The notes: generated by a model not told the origin, from the sequence alone. DNA of 41,142 nt from JAGORM01 sp050255815 (GCA_050255815.1 JBLMVJ010000006.1:1-41142), one strand, 5' to 3'. Numbered from the stretch's first letter, positions 1 to 8,444 are shown. A program made the numbers and translations.

Positions 1-315
1 AAGATTACCGCCCTTTCTCCAAAGATAGGCAATCTTACTAATTTGCAGGTATTAAATGTCACCAACAACCAGATCTCCAACATCCCAAAAGAAATAGGCA
101 ACCTTACTAATCTGCAAGAACTGTATATAGGGACCAATAATTTGAAAACGTTCCCTGAAGAAATAGGAAATCTGAAGAAACTAAAGACGGTTCAGGTAGA
201 AGGGAACATGCTGACTAAAGAAGAACAACAAAGAATCCAGAAGCTCTTACCCCAGGCATCTATCTCTTTTGGGTCGCAACTACCCCCTGATGCCCCAGCC
301 AAGAGCTTCAGATAA
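1..315 (+). CDS. Leucine-rich-repeat protein, C-terminal part (cut by window start)
   Basis: The frame is open from base 1 to a TAA at 313-315, so only the last 104 residues are present and the true start lies outside the window. The visible part holds bacterial-type LRR units of about 23 residues, with the recurring pattern IGNLTNLQxLxxxxNxLxxxPxE, then a polar tail rich in Q, P and S. Proteins of this kind usually serve as protein-binding scaffolds; no catalytic domain is visible here. It converges on the pilin gene at 375 with about 60 bases between and no clear terminator. Its cellular location cannot be judged without the N-terminus. Confidence 0.85.
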   Translation, partial: KITALSPKIGNLTNLQVLNVTNNQISNIPKEIGNLTNLQELYIGTNNLKTFPEEIGNLKKLKTVQVEGNMLTKEEQQRIQKLLPQASISFGSQLPPDAPAKSFR

Positions 316-374
316 AATAACCCACTCTTAGTGCTTCTCTTCTTTCCATGTCTTATTGGTTAAAGCAAAGGATA

Positions 375-2960
375 TTACTGGCAGACAAAGTAGTACGCGC
401 CGCCGCTGGGACATGCAGCTTCATTTTGTCCTCCGCAGGTAGTTGTGGCACCGCAGGCTGCATTGGACCCGCCACAGTTATAAGGGAAGTAGTTATAAGC
501 CTGAGCGGTAGTACACCTATAACCTGATCCCACAAAAGTTGAAGAATTGGAACAATTGTAATCCCATCCGCCACCAGTAGCACATGCCGTTTGGTATATA
601 CCCCAATAGCCGCTTCCCGGATATACATAAGAGCTTCCATCACAGCAGTCATTGCTTAAAGCAGAGTATCCGGCCGGAGTAGAACAAGCACTCATGGTGC
701 CACTATTTGAATTCCCATACCCGTCGCCGTCTAAATCCCTATAGTAGGTGCTTCCCGGAGCAACAGAACAGGAAGAGTAGGGATAATTTGGGCTCCATCC
801 CGCAGAGGTACACGTCTTGGAACCGCCGGCGCAGGTATAACCACAGGGAACTGATGACGCTGAATAACCATAGCCGGTAGAGATAGCGGAAGGTGAAGTC
901 TGAGTATAAGTACCGGTCCAGGCGCCGGAAGTCTGGCAGGTTTGGGATTGGCTATTATTCCCGTAAACACCGCAAGATGTTGTTAGAGCCGCGTACGCCG
1001 TGCGGGTAGAGGCAGTACAGGAAGTAGCAGTATAAGAGCCTGTCCAGACACCCCCTGCTCCACAGGTTTGGGTTTGGGAAGCACACGCTGTCCCACAGGC
1101 AACGCCTTGTGCCTGGTACATAGTCCTGGTAGAACCCAGGATTATTGAGGCATTAGCATCATTACAGTCGTTATTATTCCTCACGTATCCTGATGTTGTG
1201 CAGGTAGCATACGGACCTGAAGATGAACCATAGGTATCACCATCTGCATCCCGGTAACATATAGAAACAGGAACTATGAGCCCATCAGTCCTATTAAACC
1301 CTACGGTGGTATTAGTAGCATAGGCGCAATAATAATAGTTGGTACCTGCCGGAAGCGTAACAGTATAGGGTGCACTCTGGGCAGTAGAACCATTTAACGG
1401 GGTGGCATAAGTCACAGTGGTAGAACCCGGTGCACTTTCTAGCTGAGGACAAGTTGTAGCAGTAGAAGATGTCCCATATACATATTTAACCGTTGTGGTT
1501 GCATTATTTGGGTTTACCGTACTATTCAGCTGGACCTGGCTACTATTTAAGACCGTAGGGGTACCGGTAGTAACCGCAGGCGCCGCGCAGTAAGTGGTAG
1601 ACACTGCGGGAACCAGGTCCGCACCTATAGAGGAACCCGTTGTGTTCACCCCTTTTACCGTAAATGCATATGACCGGTTACAGGTGAGGGAAGACACTAC
1701 GTAAGATGTAGCACTGGATGAAATATTGCTGGTATTTACCCTATTAGATACGGGTTGATTTCTGGGGTCACAGGTGCTGTCACTGGTCCTGTCACAATAA
1801 TACACGTCATACCAACCTACACCATTTGCCGGAGCGGTCCAGTTAACCGTAAGTGACCAGGGAGGGTTCACTGACGGGCTCCCTACGCTGGTAACGGTTG
1901 GTTTATCAGGTACGGTGAGCAGATTAGCGTAGTTATTTGCCGCAGTATCCCCCTGGCCTATACCTAATGTAAGTCCGCCACCCGCGGAAGTATTATCAGC
2001 GGTTGCACAAAGAAAGTAATTAGTATTGCCTATTAGCCCGGGAACGGTGGTTGCATCATTCCAGTCATTAAAGAGCCCGGCAGGATCTGTGGCGTAGGAA
2101 GACTGGGCTGTACAGGTGCCCGTAGGGCACAGGTCTGAACATTTTCCGGTGCTGCTGGACGTATCCCACCGGTAGGTAATTTTTGTATCCCCGCCACTGG
2201 GGTTACCGGTAGAGTTAAGCTTATTTACCACGGCGCCGGATACTACACTACTGGTTCCTGCCTGGGTTTTGATAAGCGGCGGAGAAGGAAGGGGCGTAGC
2301 AGTAGGAATCAGGGTAATAGGTGGAAGGGTAGGCGTAGGAGTAGTGGGCAAATATGCGCTCCCGCAAGAGACTGCTCCGTCTTTTAATGAGGAATTACCT
2401 CCTCCGTCTACACAAACAGTCTTATAGGCAGTACCATCTGAGAGGACTATTTTACAAGGCGCATAGGTACCGCTCAAAACTGAGAATTCCAGACCGCTTC
2501 CTCCGCTCACTCCGCAACCGTCAGTCCCCCCGGTACCTATAGTAGTGGAAAGGGAAGCAGGACGTTTTTTAGAAACCAGGACCGGCGTCCACATACTGCT
2601 GTCTCCCACCATACAGGCTGCATCTATTTCATATAAGTTAGCATTATCAACACAGGTAACGGTACCGGAACAAATCCTTATCCGGTATTTAGAAAGCGGC
2701 GCGTTAGGCCCGCAGGGAGAGACCGTAGGTTTTACCCGTGAAACAGCGTTAAATTTTGCCTGATCTATACCGGTCTTCAGGTCTGCTGCTGCCTGGTCTA
2801 AGACCTGTTTCTTACTATATGAAACGTAAGATGCAAAACCTCCGCCTGCCAGGATTCCCATGATGGAAAACACCACCAGCATCTCCAAAAGGGTAAAACC
2901 GGCATTCCGGGTGAAATGTTTTAATAAATTCTTTTTAAGGTCAAATTTCAGGGTAAACAT
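375..2960 (-). CDS. Giant FimT/GspH-like prepilin with fibronectin-like and MopE-like repeats
   Basis: About 861 residues. Near residue 22 is a class III prepilin signal (NAGFTLLEML) followed by a hydrophobic helix and a GspH/FimT-like stretch, so PilD should process it. Ordinary pseudopilins are 150-200 residues; this one continues with a Pro/Thr linker (PTPTLPP region), at least two fibronectin III-like segments, Cys-rich repeats, and two Ca-binding-like motifs, DADGDTYG and DLDGDGYG, resembling MopE/thrombospondin type 3 repeats. It is probably displayed at the pilus tip or cell surface as an adhesin; that role is inferred. It is the last gene of the pilD operon. The start is ATG at 2960; a GTG at 2966 overlaps the TAG of the upstream gene and is an alternative. 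Confidence 0.85.
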   Translation of the reverse strand: MFTLKFDLKKNLLKHFTRNAGFTLLEMLVVFSIMGILAGGGFASYVSYSKKQVLDQAAADLKTGIDQAKFNAVSRVKPTVSPCGPNAPLSKYRIRICSGTVTCVDNANLYEIDAACMVGDSSMWTPVLVSKKRPASLSTTIGTGGTDGCGVSGGSGLEFSVLSGTYAPCKIVLSDGTAYKTVCVDGGGNSSLKDGAVSCGSAYLPTTPTPTLPPITLIPTATPLPSPPLIKTQAGTSSVVSGAVVNKLNSTGNPSGGDTKITYRWDTSSSTGKCSDLCPTGTCTAQSSYATDPAGLFNDWNDATTVPGLIGNTNYFLCATADNTSAGGGLTLGIGQGDTAANNYANLLTVPDKPTVTSVGSPSVNPPWSLTVNWTAPANGVGWYDVYYCDRTSDSTCDPRNQPVSNRVNTSNISSSATSYVVSSLTCNRSYAFTVKGVNTTGSSIGADLVPAVSTTYCAAPAVTTGTPTVLNSSQVQLNSTVNPNNATTTVKYVYGTSSTATTCPQLESAPGSTTVTYATPLNGSTAQSAPYTVTLPAGTNYYYCAYATNTTVGFNRTDGLIVPVSICYRDADGDTYGSSSGPYATCTTSGYVRNNNDCNDANASIILGSTRTMYQAQGVACGTACASQTQTCGAGGVWTGSYTATSCTASTRTAYAALTTSCGVYGNNSQSQTCQTSGAWTGTYTQTSPSAISTGYGYSASSVPCGYTCAGGSKTCTSAGWSPNYPYSSCSVAPGSTYYRDLDGDGYGNSNSGTMSACSTPAGYSALSNDCCDGSSYVYPGSGYWGIYQTACATGGGWDYNCSNSSTFVGSGYRCTTAQAYNYFPYNCGGSNAACGATTTCGGQNEAACPSGGAYYFVCQ

Positions 2961-2965
2961 ACACA

Positions 2966-3526
2966 CTAGGGGTTACTTACCGCGTAATAATAGGTAACTC
3001 CTGATGGGCAAACCAGCGTAGAGGGAGGCCAGGTAGGAGCAGTAGCAGGCCACCAGCTTGGGGTGCTTGCGCTAGTCCCATCCCTTCCATCTTTATCACT
3101 GGTATTTTCTAAGCATGAGACAATTACGTACGTAGTTGGGGTAGCACTAAAATAATAATAAGCTGAACCGGTAGTAGGATCGCAGGGAATAGTGTTCATA
3201 TAAGTAATAGTGCTGGACGTAGTAGGGCTAGGGTTGAAAGTGCTGCTGCTCTTGTCATAAGAAAATGGATTATTGCAGCCTATATTCTGGAATGAAGTAG
3301 TGTCCGGATAGATATCATTATCCGCCCTAAACAATTCCAGGGCGGACTGGATCTGTTTTACGCTGGATTTCCGCTGCGCGTCCCTGCCCCTCTGGCGCAC
3401 TGCCAGATAAGAGACAGTGAACAAACCGGTCAAAACAGCAATAATACCAATAACAGTCAATAGCTCAATCAGCGTAAAGCCTTTTCGAGTATTCAGTATT
3501 GAGTATTCAGTATTAAGTATTTTCAT
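2966..3526 (-). CDS. Type IV prepilin / GspG-like pseudopilin
   Basis: 186 residues. It carries the prepilin cleavage and methylation motif KGFTLIELL near residue 15, with Glu at +5, then a single hydrophobic helix and a GspG-like region (QRKSSVKQIQSALELFRADN, then YPD). Cleavage by the PilD encoded upstream is expected, followed by assembly into the pilus or pseudopilus. Its start overlaps the stop of the preceding gene by four bases (ATGA), indicating translational coupling. The first 14 codons are made of near-repeats of an AATACT-containing word, so the leader peptide seems to have been built from an intergenic simple repeat that became coding. Confidence 0.88.
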   Translation of the reverse strand: MKILNTEYSILNTRKGFTLIELLTVIGIIAVLTGLFTVSYLAVRQRGRDAQRKSSVKQIQSALELFRADNDIYPDTTSFQNIGCNNPFSYDKSSSTFNPSPTTSSTITYMNTIPCDPTTGSAYYYFSATPTTYVIVSCLENTSDKDGRDGTSASTPSWWPATAPTWPPSTLVCPSGVTYYYAVSNP

Positions 3527-3993
3527 GGACTGACATTCCCGCTGGTTACCCCAAAATTACAGGCTAAATTAGGACCGCACAGGTCTTTTTCTGGTACATT
3601 AGGACAGTCCGCCGTCAGGCTGCCGCATGCTTTAGGCTCATCCTGTGGGCGCTCCAAAGCCGCATAAAGCCTAAAAGACTGGCCGTCTGACCAGTATACA
3701 TAACGTCTGGGACTTTTTTCTTTAGGAGTGGTAGTAAGGTACGGGTTAAATGGCGTACCCCAGGCAATATTATAAGAATAGGCAACAATAGTGTAGGAAG
3801 AAGCATCATAGGGAGGATACCTTCCATAATCATTTCTGTAGCTTTCTAATGCAGCTGCTACCTTCATAATGTCTTGTTTTCTTGTCTGGTCATTTTGTGA
3901 GGCTATGCGCTGGAAGGGCTTTGCTATATATACATATACGCAGCCCAGAGCTAACAAGCTCAAAATGATCAAAAATAGGGCAAATTTGTTCAT
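3523..3993 (-). CDS. Pilin-like membrane-anchored protein without a canonical prepilin motif
   Basis: 156 residues. An N-terminal hydrophobic helix (about residues 4-24) is followed by a region typical of GspG/pilin heads (KQDIMKVAAALESYRNDYGRYPP), and the C-terminal half contains Cys pairs. Unlike its neighbours it has no G/FTLIE processing motif, so it may stay as an N-terminally anchored protein instead of being cut by PilD. It sits between pilD (4-base gap) and the next pilin (4-base overlap) in one operon. A role as an assembly accessory or minor pilin is inferred from context and the head region. Confidence 0.75.
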   Translation of the reverse strand: MNKFALFLIILSLLALGCVYVYIAKPFQRIASQNDQTRKQDIMKVAAALESYRNDYGRYPPYDASSYTIVAYSYNIAWGTPFNPYLTTTPKEKSPRRYVYWSDGQSFRLYAALERPQDEPKACGSLTADCPNVPEKDLCGPNLACNFGVTSGNVSP

Positions 3994-3997
3994 GTCT

Positions 3998-4771
3998 TTA
4001 AAATCTCAGAAACGCATGCAATATATACACAATCTGACGTTCAAAAACTAAAGACAAGACAAACCCGGCGCTTAAAAATGGCCCAAAAGGAACCGTGCTC
4101 CCTTTTAACTTTTTAATACCGCCTACTACTAGTATTATTGAAATGACCGCCCCTGTCAAGAAGGCTATGTAAAAGCTGGAAATAGCCTGTATGGGGGAGC
4201 ACAAAAAGCCTATAACCAGGGCATATTTTACGTCACCAAACCCCATTCCGCGCTGTTTGGTAATAAGAAAGATCCCTAAAAAGAAGAGGAAAGAAACTAG
4301 TCCTGTTAATACATGTGTGGGGAATGAAGCGGCACCGGTAACAAAAATAAAAATTATTGAAATGCCGGTAATTGCCACCAGCAATTCATCAGGAATAATG
4401 CCATGGTCTATGTCTATTAATGAGATACCTAATACTAGCGCGGCAACCAAAAAAAGGATAAGCGCTTGGACTGGAGGAAAAGAAAAGTATAAAAAGAGCG
4501 CGCCCAATCCGCATACTAACTCTACGAGAAAAACTCGAAAGGGAACATTTTTTTGACAATACCTACACCTTCCCCTCAGTAACAGATAAGAAACTACCGG
4601 AATAAGGTCATACCTGGCTATCCTTTTATGGCAGTGGTCACAATGGGAGGCAGGGTGAAGAAGTGACTTTTTATTGGGGAGACGGTCTATAATGACATTG
4701 GTAAAGCTGCCAAAAGCAGCCCCGGCAAAAAATACCAAGAAATAAACAGCAAATAAAATAAATGACTCCAT
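3998..4771 (-). CDS. pilD: Prepilin peptidase / N-methyltransferase PilD (A24 family)
   Basis: 257 residues from ATG 4771. It cuts the leader of type IV prepilins and methylates the new N-terminus, in the inner membrane. Two CxxC pairs (HCDHC and RCRYC) form the zinc-binding part of the methyltransferase domain. The aspartyl protease signature is visible as DIDHGIIPDE and the later GMGFGD, among about seven or eight membrane helices. An ATG at 4801 would add ten residues, but those codons lie in a stretch built of GCTTGTAGC-like intergenic words, so the start at 4771, which opens directly into the first helix, is preferred. It heads the operon of three pilin-like genes below it. Confidence 0.93.
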   Translation of the reverse strand: MESFILFAVYFLVFFAGAAFGSFTNVIIDRLPNKKSLLHPASHCDHCHKRIARYDLIPVVSYLLLRGRCRYCQKNVPFRVFLVELVCGLGALFLYFSFPPVQALILFLVAALVLGISLIDIDHGIIPDELLVAITGISIIFIFVTGAASFPTHVLTGLVSFLFFLGIFLITKQRGMGFGDVKYALVIGFLCSPIQAISSFYIAFLTGAVISIILVVGGIKKLKGSTVPFGPFLSAGFVLSLVFERQIVYILHAFLRF

Positions 4772-4923
4772 TATGTATGAGAACTGCTTGCCACCTGCCA
4801 TTTGCTACAAGCTATCTAATAAAAGTATACAGTATCCGTAGTGTATAGGGTATAGGGGATAGGGAAATTATAATCCGCTATTCCTAAAGTGTCAGAGCCA
4901 GAGTTTGTACGCTATCAGCTAAA

Positions 4924-5037
4924 CTAGAGGCAGGTGAGGGCGTCAAAAGATGTATAGGTAGTTTGTGCAGTTGCCGTAGAAACACGCATATTCTTAGCCT
5001 CAAGCGTTGCCGTGTGGTATATGGTAGGATTGGTGAA
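4924..5037 (-). pseudogene. Echo of a pilin C-terminus (37 codons plus stop)
   Basis: Downstream of the major pilin and its terminator, the same strand encodes a stretch beginning FTNPT and ending ATAQTTYTSFDALTCL then stop. The true pilin has FTNPN and ends ATAPTTYASLSCP. The match is clear at both ends, but the echo is shorter in the middle and has no start or pilin helix of its own. It looks like the 3' remnant of a second or replaced pilin allele. The rest of 4802-5096 holds only short GTATAGGG-type repeats and the terminator. Confidence 0.6.
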
Positions 5038-5056
5038 ACAACAGCTCAGAATGCAT

Positions 5057-5079
5057 AAAAAAAGCTCCTTCCGGAGCTT
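5057..5079 (-). terminator. Rho-independent terminator of the major pilin
   Basis: On the minus strand a perfect 7-bp stem, AAGCTCC/GGAGCTT, with a 4-base loop is followed by seven T. It begins 18 bases after the pilin stop codon at 5097. It is the clearest intrinsic terminator in the window and fits a highly expressed monocistronic pilin. Confidence 0.88.
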
Positions 5080-5096
5080 CTTTGTTGCCGCCTGCA

Positions 5097-5600
5097 TTAT
5101 GGGCAACTGAGAGACGCGTAAGTTGTTGGAGCAGTTGCGCTTGTTTTTGCGCACCCCTGTCCATCCTTGTATACATAGTATCCCTGTACACCCCCAGGAT
5201 TATATTTCTTGGATTGAAGAGTTGTGATCAGAGCGTAACCCGTGCAGTCTTTTGCAGCAGTGGTGCAGGTATTTGGATTGGTGAAGTAGTAGTACGTATA
5301 TCCCGTAGGTGCTGTGAGTGAGGAAAACTTAATTTCACCATTACTATTCAGGTCTGTTACTGCCGTAGCAAGAGCCGTATTAGCGCCGGTATATCTGTTT
5401 CCATTATTAGCGGCAAATGAATCTTCAGCTTTTCCTAACTGTATCATGACGCTGATAACTCCTGAGTCATTTGCGGCTCTAATTTTATCCAGTGGATCAA
5501 TGACGGTAACTAAAACTGCTGCCAGTACGCCGAGGATTGCAATAACAACAACTAATTCAATAAGGGTAAAACCTTTTTTGGGGGCAGTCATTAATTTCAT
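5097..5600 (-). CDS. Major type IV pilin
   Basis: 167 residues. A short basic leader is followed by KGFTLIELVVVIAILGVLAA, the class III signal with Glu at +5 and the polymerisation helix. The head domain contains TGYTYYYFTNP, and Cys residues near the end could form a disulfide. It is transcribed alone, from a good promoter (TTGACA, 18 bp, TTAGAT), and ends in a strong terminator, as expected for the main pilus subunit. The -10 lies nine bases before the ATG, so the mRNA is probably nearly leaderless. Assignment as the major subunit is inferred from this arrangement. Confidence 0.9.
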   Translation of the reverse strand: MKLMTAPKKGFTLIELVVVIAILGVLAAVLVTVIDPLDKIRAANDSGVISVMIQLGKAEDSFAANNGNRYTGANTALATAVTDLNSNGEIKFSSLTAPTGYTYYYFTNPNTCTTAAKDCTGYALITTLQSKKYNPGGVQGYYVYKDGQGCAKTSATAPTTYASLSCP

Positions 5601-5609
5601 GTTAAAAAT

Positions 5610-5639
5610 ATCTAATCAGATTTTTCACATTCATGTCAA
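5610..5639 (-). promoter_or_regulatory. Promoter of the major pilin
   Basis: Minus strand: -35 TTGACA at 5634-5639, an 18-bp spacer, and -10 TTAGAT at 5610-5615, nine bases from the ATG at 5600. The transcript would carry almost no leader. Confidence 0.7.
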
Positions 5640-5708
5640 GGGGTATTTTATTATGAGCTTGTAGCTTGTAGCTTGTGGCATGTAGTAAAGGGTTTTGATA
5701 GGAAAATA

Positions 5709-6362
5709 TTATAAGTTATTTTTTTTCAGAAAAAAATCAGGGTTTAAGAACACGTTTTCCATGAAAAGTTTCTTCTGGACATTATAAGAAGTGGTAAGAA
5801 AAAGGTTTCCTGACAACGTTTTTAGGACAGCCAAAACTTCAGCAGCGTAGTGTTTACCTAAAGAATTTTTGAGTAAGGCGCATAAAGACACCATGACATC
5901 ATCTATGGTTTCTTTCTCTATTTCCCCTAAAGAGTTTATAAATTCCAACGTCAGCCGTTCTTTCTCCGTAGGCGCTGAGCTAAATAATTTTTCCAGTGGA
6001 ACGGTAAAACGTCCACCTTTTTCCGGAATGCCCAGCTTTAATACCGTAGAACGGGAAAGAATAGTAGGCAGTACATCTTCAACATTCTCAACACAAAAAA
6101 ATACAAAATTGGAACCGGAAAGCTCTTCTATGGTTTTTAATATGGCATTTTGGGCTTCTGTGGTTGGGGAGGAAACAATAATGAGACGGGAAGACCCTTC
6201 CGGAAGTTTTACTGCCAGCGTTTTCTGCAAAACTCTGGCATCTGCTATCTTAAACACTTCAAACCTTTGGATAAGGTATACAGGAATACGCTTTTCAGCA
6301 GTAAACGAGTGAATATACTCATTTTGCTGATCAGATGTGCCTTGTAGAATAAAAGACTGCAT
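5709..6362 (-). CDS. DNA polymerase III delta'-like clamp-loader subunit
   Basis: 217 residues from ATG 6362. The central segment TEAQNAILKTIEE followed by LPTILSRST matches the conserved delta'/gamma block (QNALLKTLEEPP and the SRC region) of clamp loaders. No Walker A motif is present, as in many delta' subunits, and the N-terminus is short. It should belong to the replisome clamp-loading complex. Codons upstream of 6362 in the same frame come from a tandem GACTAGGCAATAGG repeat and are unlikely to be translated. It is divergent from pilB. Confidence 0.72.
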   Translation of the reverse strand: MQSFILQGTSDQQNEYIHSFTAEKRIPVYLIQRFEVFKIADARVLQKTLAVKLPEGSSRLIIVSSPTTEAQNAILKTIEELSGSNFVFFCVENVEDVLPTILSRSTVLKLGIPEKGGRFTVPLEKLFSSAPTEKERLTLEFINSLGEIEKETIDDVMVSLCALLKNSLGKHYAAEVLAVLKTLSGNLFLTTSYNVQKKLFMENVFLNPDFFLKKNNL

Positions 6363-6432
6363 ATTAGGGACTAGGCAATAGGGACTAGGCAATAGGGACG
6401 ATAATTTTCTATACCCTAAACCCTGAATTGTA

Positions 6433-6462
6433 TTGACATTCTACCAAAGAATCCCATACTAT
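6433..6462 (+). promoter_or_regulatory. Promoter of the pilB-pilT-pilC cluster
   Basis: TTGACA at 6433-6438, an 18-bp spacer, and TACTAT at 6457-6462. Just after the expected start site is a hairpin, AACCGA/TCGGTT (6473-6493), followed by a T-rich run. The remaining leader to the ATG at 6556 is AT-rich repeat sequence without an SD. Confidence 0.7.
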
Positions 6463-6520
6463 AGAAGTATGTAACCGATCAGACGACTCGGTTTATTTTG
6501 TTTAGAGATTGTGCTCATTC

Positions 6521-6551
6521 TAAAAATTAAAAATTGAGAATTTCAAATTAA
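6521..6551 (+). repeat. AT-rich repeat, copy before pilB
   Basis: A 31-base stretch starting TAAAAATTAAAAATTGAGAA. It recurs at 8523-8553 just before pilT with 30 of 31 bases identical. It lies five bases from the pilB start codon. Confidence 0.75.
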
Positions 6552-6555
6552 ATTT

Positions 6556-8328
6556 ATGGATCCTGCCCAACAAAACATAAATCAACCACAACCGCAACCG
6601 CAAACAACGCCTCAGGGAACAACTGCGGTGAAAATAGAAAAAACTATTGTAGATGTTCTTTTTGAAGAACGGGTCCTGAGCCGTGAACAGCATGACCGGA
6701 TCCAGGAAGATGCCGCCGCGCGCAATCTCCCGGTAGACAAGCTGCTTCTTGATAATAAGCTGGTAAATGATGAACAGTATTATGAAGCGCGGGCAAAACT
6801 TATCAGCATTCCTTATGCTTCTGTAGCAACCCTGCCTTTTTCCCCGGAGGCGCTTAGTTTTATTCCAAAAGCTATTGCTGAAAAATTTAAGATCATCCCG
6901 TTTGACGTAGATAAAGAAAAACTTACCATCTCCGTAGCCATGGCTGACCCGCTGGATTTTGAAGCTATGAATTTTATCCAGCAAAAATCAGGGCTTACCG
7001 TTCATCCATACCAGGGAATCCCGGCAGAAATAGATGAAGCCATAGAAAACCAATACAATATAGGGCTCATAGGGGAAGTGAAGCAGGCGCTGGCAGAAAC
7101 CGAAGCAATTTCACAGGTAAAAACGTTTGACCAGGAAAAAATTGCACAGGTTATTAAAGAAGCACCAATTGCAAAAATAGTGTCTACCGTTTTAGAATAT
7201 GCCATTAAGAGCCGCGCTTCTGATATCCATATAGAACCCCAGGAAGACCGCGTGCGCGTGCGGTACCGGATAGACGGTATTTTATATGAACGCCTTTCCC
7301 TGCCAAAAGGCGTACAGGAAGCAGTTATTTCACGTATTAAGATTCTGTCTGATTTAAAGATAGATGAACACCGGCTTCCCCAGGACGGACGGTTTAACTT
7401 TAAGTACAGTGACCAGGAAGTAGACCTGCGCGTATCCGTACTGCCAGCTACCTTTGGTGAAAAGATAGTCATGCGTCTTTTAAGAAAGAGCGGAGGAGTA
7501 CCTACACTGAATGAACTGGGCCTCACCGGTGTTTCCCAAAAAGCCTTAGAAGCGGCAATTCTGCGGCCGCACGGGATTATCATAGTCTGCGGACCTACCG
7601 GTTCAGGAAAAACCACTACATTATATGCGGTACTGTCAAAACTAAATACCGCAAAGGTAAATATTTCAACCCTGGAAGACCCGGTGGAATACCAGATAGC
7701 AGGAGTAAACCAGGTACAGATTAACCCTGACATAGGCCTTACTTTTGCAAATGGCCTGAGATCCTTCCTCCGGCAGGACCCTAATATTATTCTAGTAGGG
7801 GAAATCCGTGATAAAGAGACTACGGACCTGGCTATTCAGGCCGCACTTACCGGGCATTTAGTATTCTCAACCTTACACACCTCAAATGCAGCAGGAGCGC
7901 TTCCCCGTCTGATAGATATGGGCGCAGAAACATTTTTGCTGGCATCCACTATGACCGCGGTACTGGGGCAGAGGATTGTGAGAAAAGTGTGTACTTCCTG
8001 CAGGGCACCCTTTAATCCCCCTGCTGAGGTTGTAGAAGAGTTTAAACGCACCCTAGGAAACCTGATGCCGCAAGGACAACCTACTTTTTATAAAGGAGTG
8101 GGCTGTGCCCAATGCGGACAGTCAGGATACCTGGGACGGATTGGTATCTTTGAGGTATTAACCGTTTCAAATAAAATAGCCCGCCTGATTATCCAAAAAT
8201 CAGACGTAAATACTCTAGAAGAAGAGGCAAAACTGGAAGGCATGATTACCATCAAGCAAGACGGGTACTTAAAGGTGCTTGAGGGATTAACGACTTTTGA
8301 TGAAGTATTAAGGGTAGCACAAGAGTAG
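6556..8328 (+). CDS. pilB: Type IV pilus extension ATPase PilB/GspE
   Basis: 590 residues. This is the hexameric cytoplasmic motor that drives pilin polymerisation. An N-terminal MshEN/GspE_N region (about residues 25-170) precedes the ATPase core. Walker A GPTGSGKTT begins at residue 346, and the Asp and His boxes follow (ILVGEIRDKETT, LTGHLVFSTLH). The zinc-binding tetracysteine of the PilB/GspE branch is present (C479, C482, C517, C520). A Gln/Pro-rich tail opens the protein. A divergent repeat of its last 23 codons lies downstream at 8376. It leads the motor cluster with pilT and pilC. Confidence 0.96.
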   Translation: MDPAQQNINQPQPQPQTTPQGTTAVKIEKTIVDVLFEERVLSREQHDRIQEDAAARNLPVDKLLLDNKLVNDEQYYEARAKLISIPYASVATLPFSPEALSFIPKAIAEKFKIIPFDVDKEKLTISVAMADPLDFEAMNFIQQKSGLTVHPYQGIPAEIDEAIENQYNIGLIGEVKQALAETEAISQVKTFDQEKIAQVIKEAPIAKIVSTVLEYAIKSRASDIHIEPQEDRVRVRYRIDGILYERLSLPKGVQEAVISRIKILSDLKIDEHRLPQDGRFNFKYSDQEVDLRVSVLPATFGEKIVMRLLRKSGGVPTLNELGLTGVSQKALEAAILRPHGIIIVCGPTGSGKTTTLYAVLSKLNTAKVNISTLEDPVEYQIAGVNQVQINPDIGLTFANGLRSFLRQDPNIILVGEIRDKETTDLAIQAALTGHLVFSTLHTSNAAGALPRLIDMGAETFLLASTMTAVLGQRIVRKVCTSCRAPFNPPAEVVEEFKRTLGNLMPQGQPTFYKGVGCAQCGQSGYLGRIGIFEVLTVSNKIARLIIQKSDVNTLEEEAKLEGMITIKQDGYLKVLEGLTTFDEVLRVAQE

Positions 8329-8330
8329 TG

Positions 8331-8375
8331 ATCTTGCTTGCGGTGCTCTCCCGATAAACCGGGATGCGCGCCTGA
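8331..8375 (+). repeat. GC-rich element between pilB and its 3' echo
   Basis: Starts two bases after the pilB stop. It contains the hairpin TCCCG/CGGGA, and flanking ATCTTG/CAAGAT arms pair around it. The core CTTGCGGTGCTC at 8337-8348 and the following bases match, at 19 of about 25 positions, the sequence found after the xer stop codon (24722-24754, minus strand). In both places the element lies between a gene stop and a copy of that gene's last codons. Confidence 0.6.
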
Positions 8376-8444
8376 AAACAAGATGACTATCTGAAAGTCC
8401 TAGAAGGCCTGACAACATTTGATGAGGTGTTGAGGGTAGCGCAG
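8376..8444 (+). pseudogene. Echo of the pilB 3' end (23 codons)
   Basis: Encodes KQDDYLKVLEGLTTFDEVLR then VAQ. This is the pilB C-terminus with one residue changed, yet many codons differ at the third base. There is no start and no in-frame stop at the equivalent place. The synonymous divergence argues for an old or foreign pilB allele as source, not a recent copying error. Confidence 0.8.
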
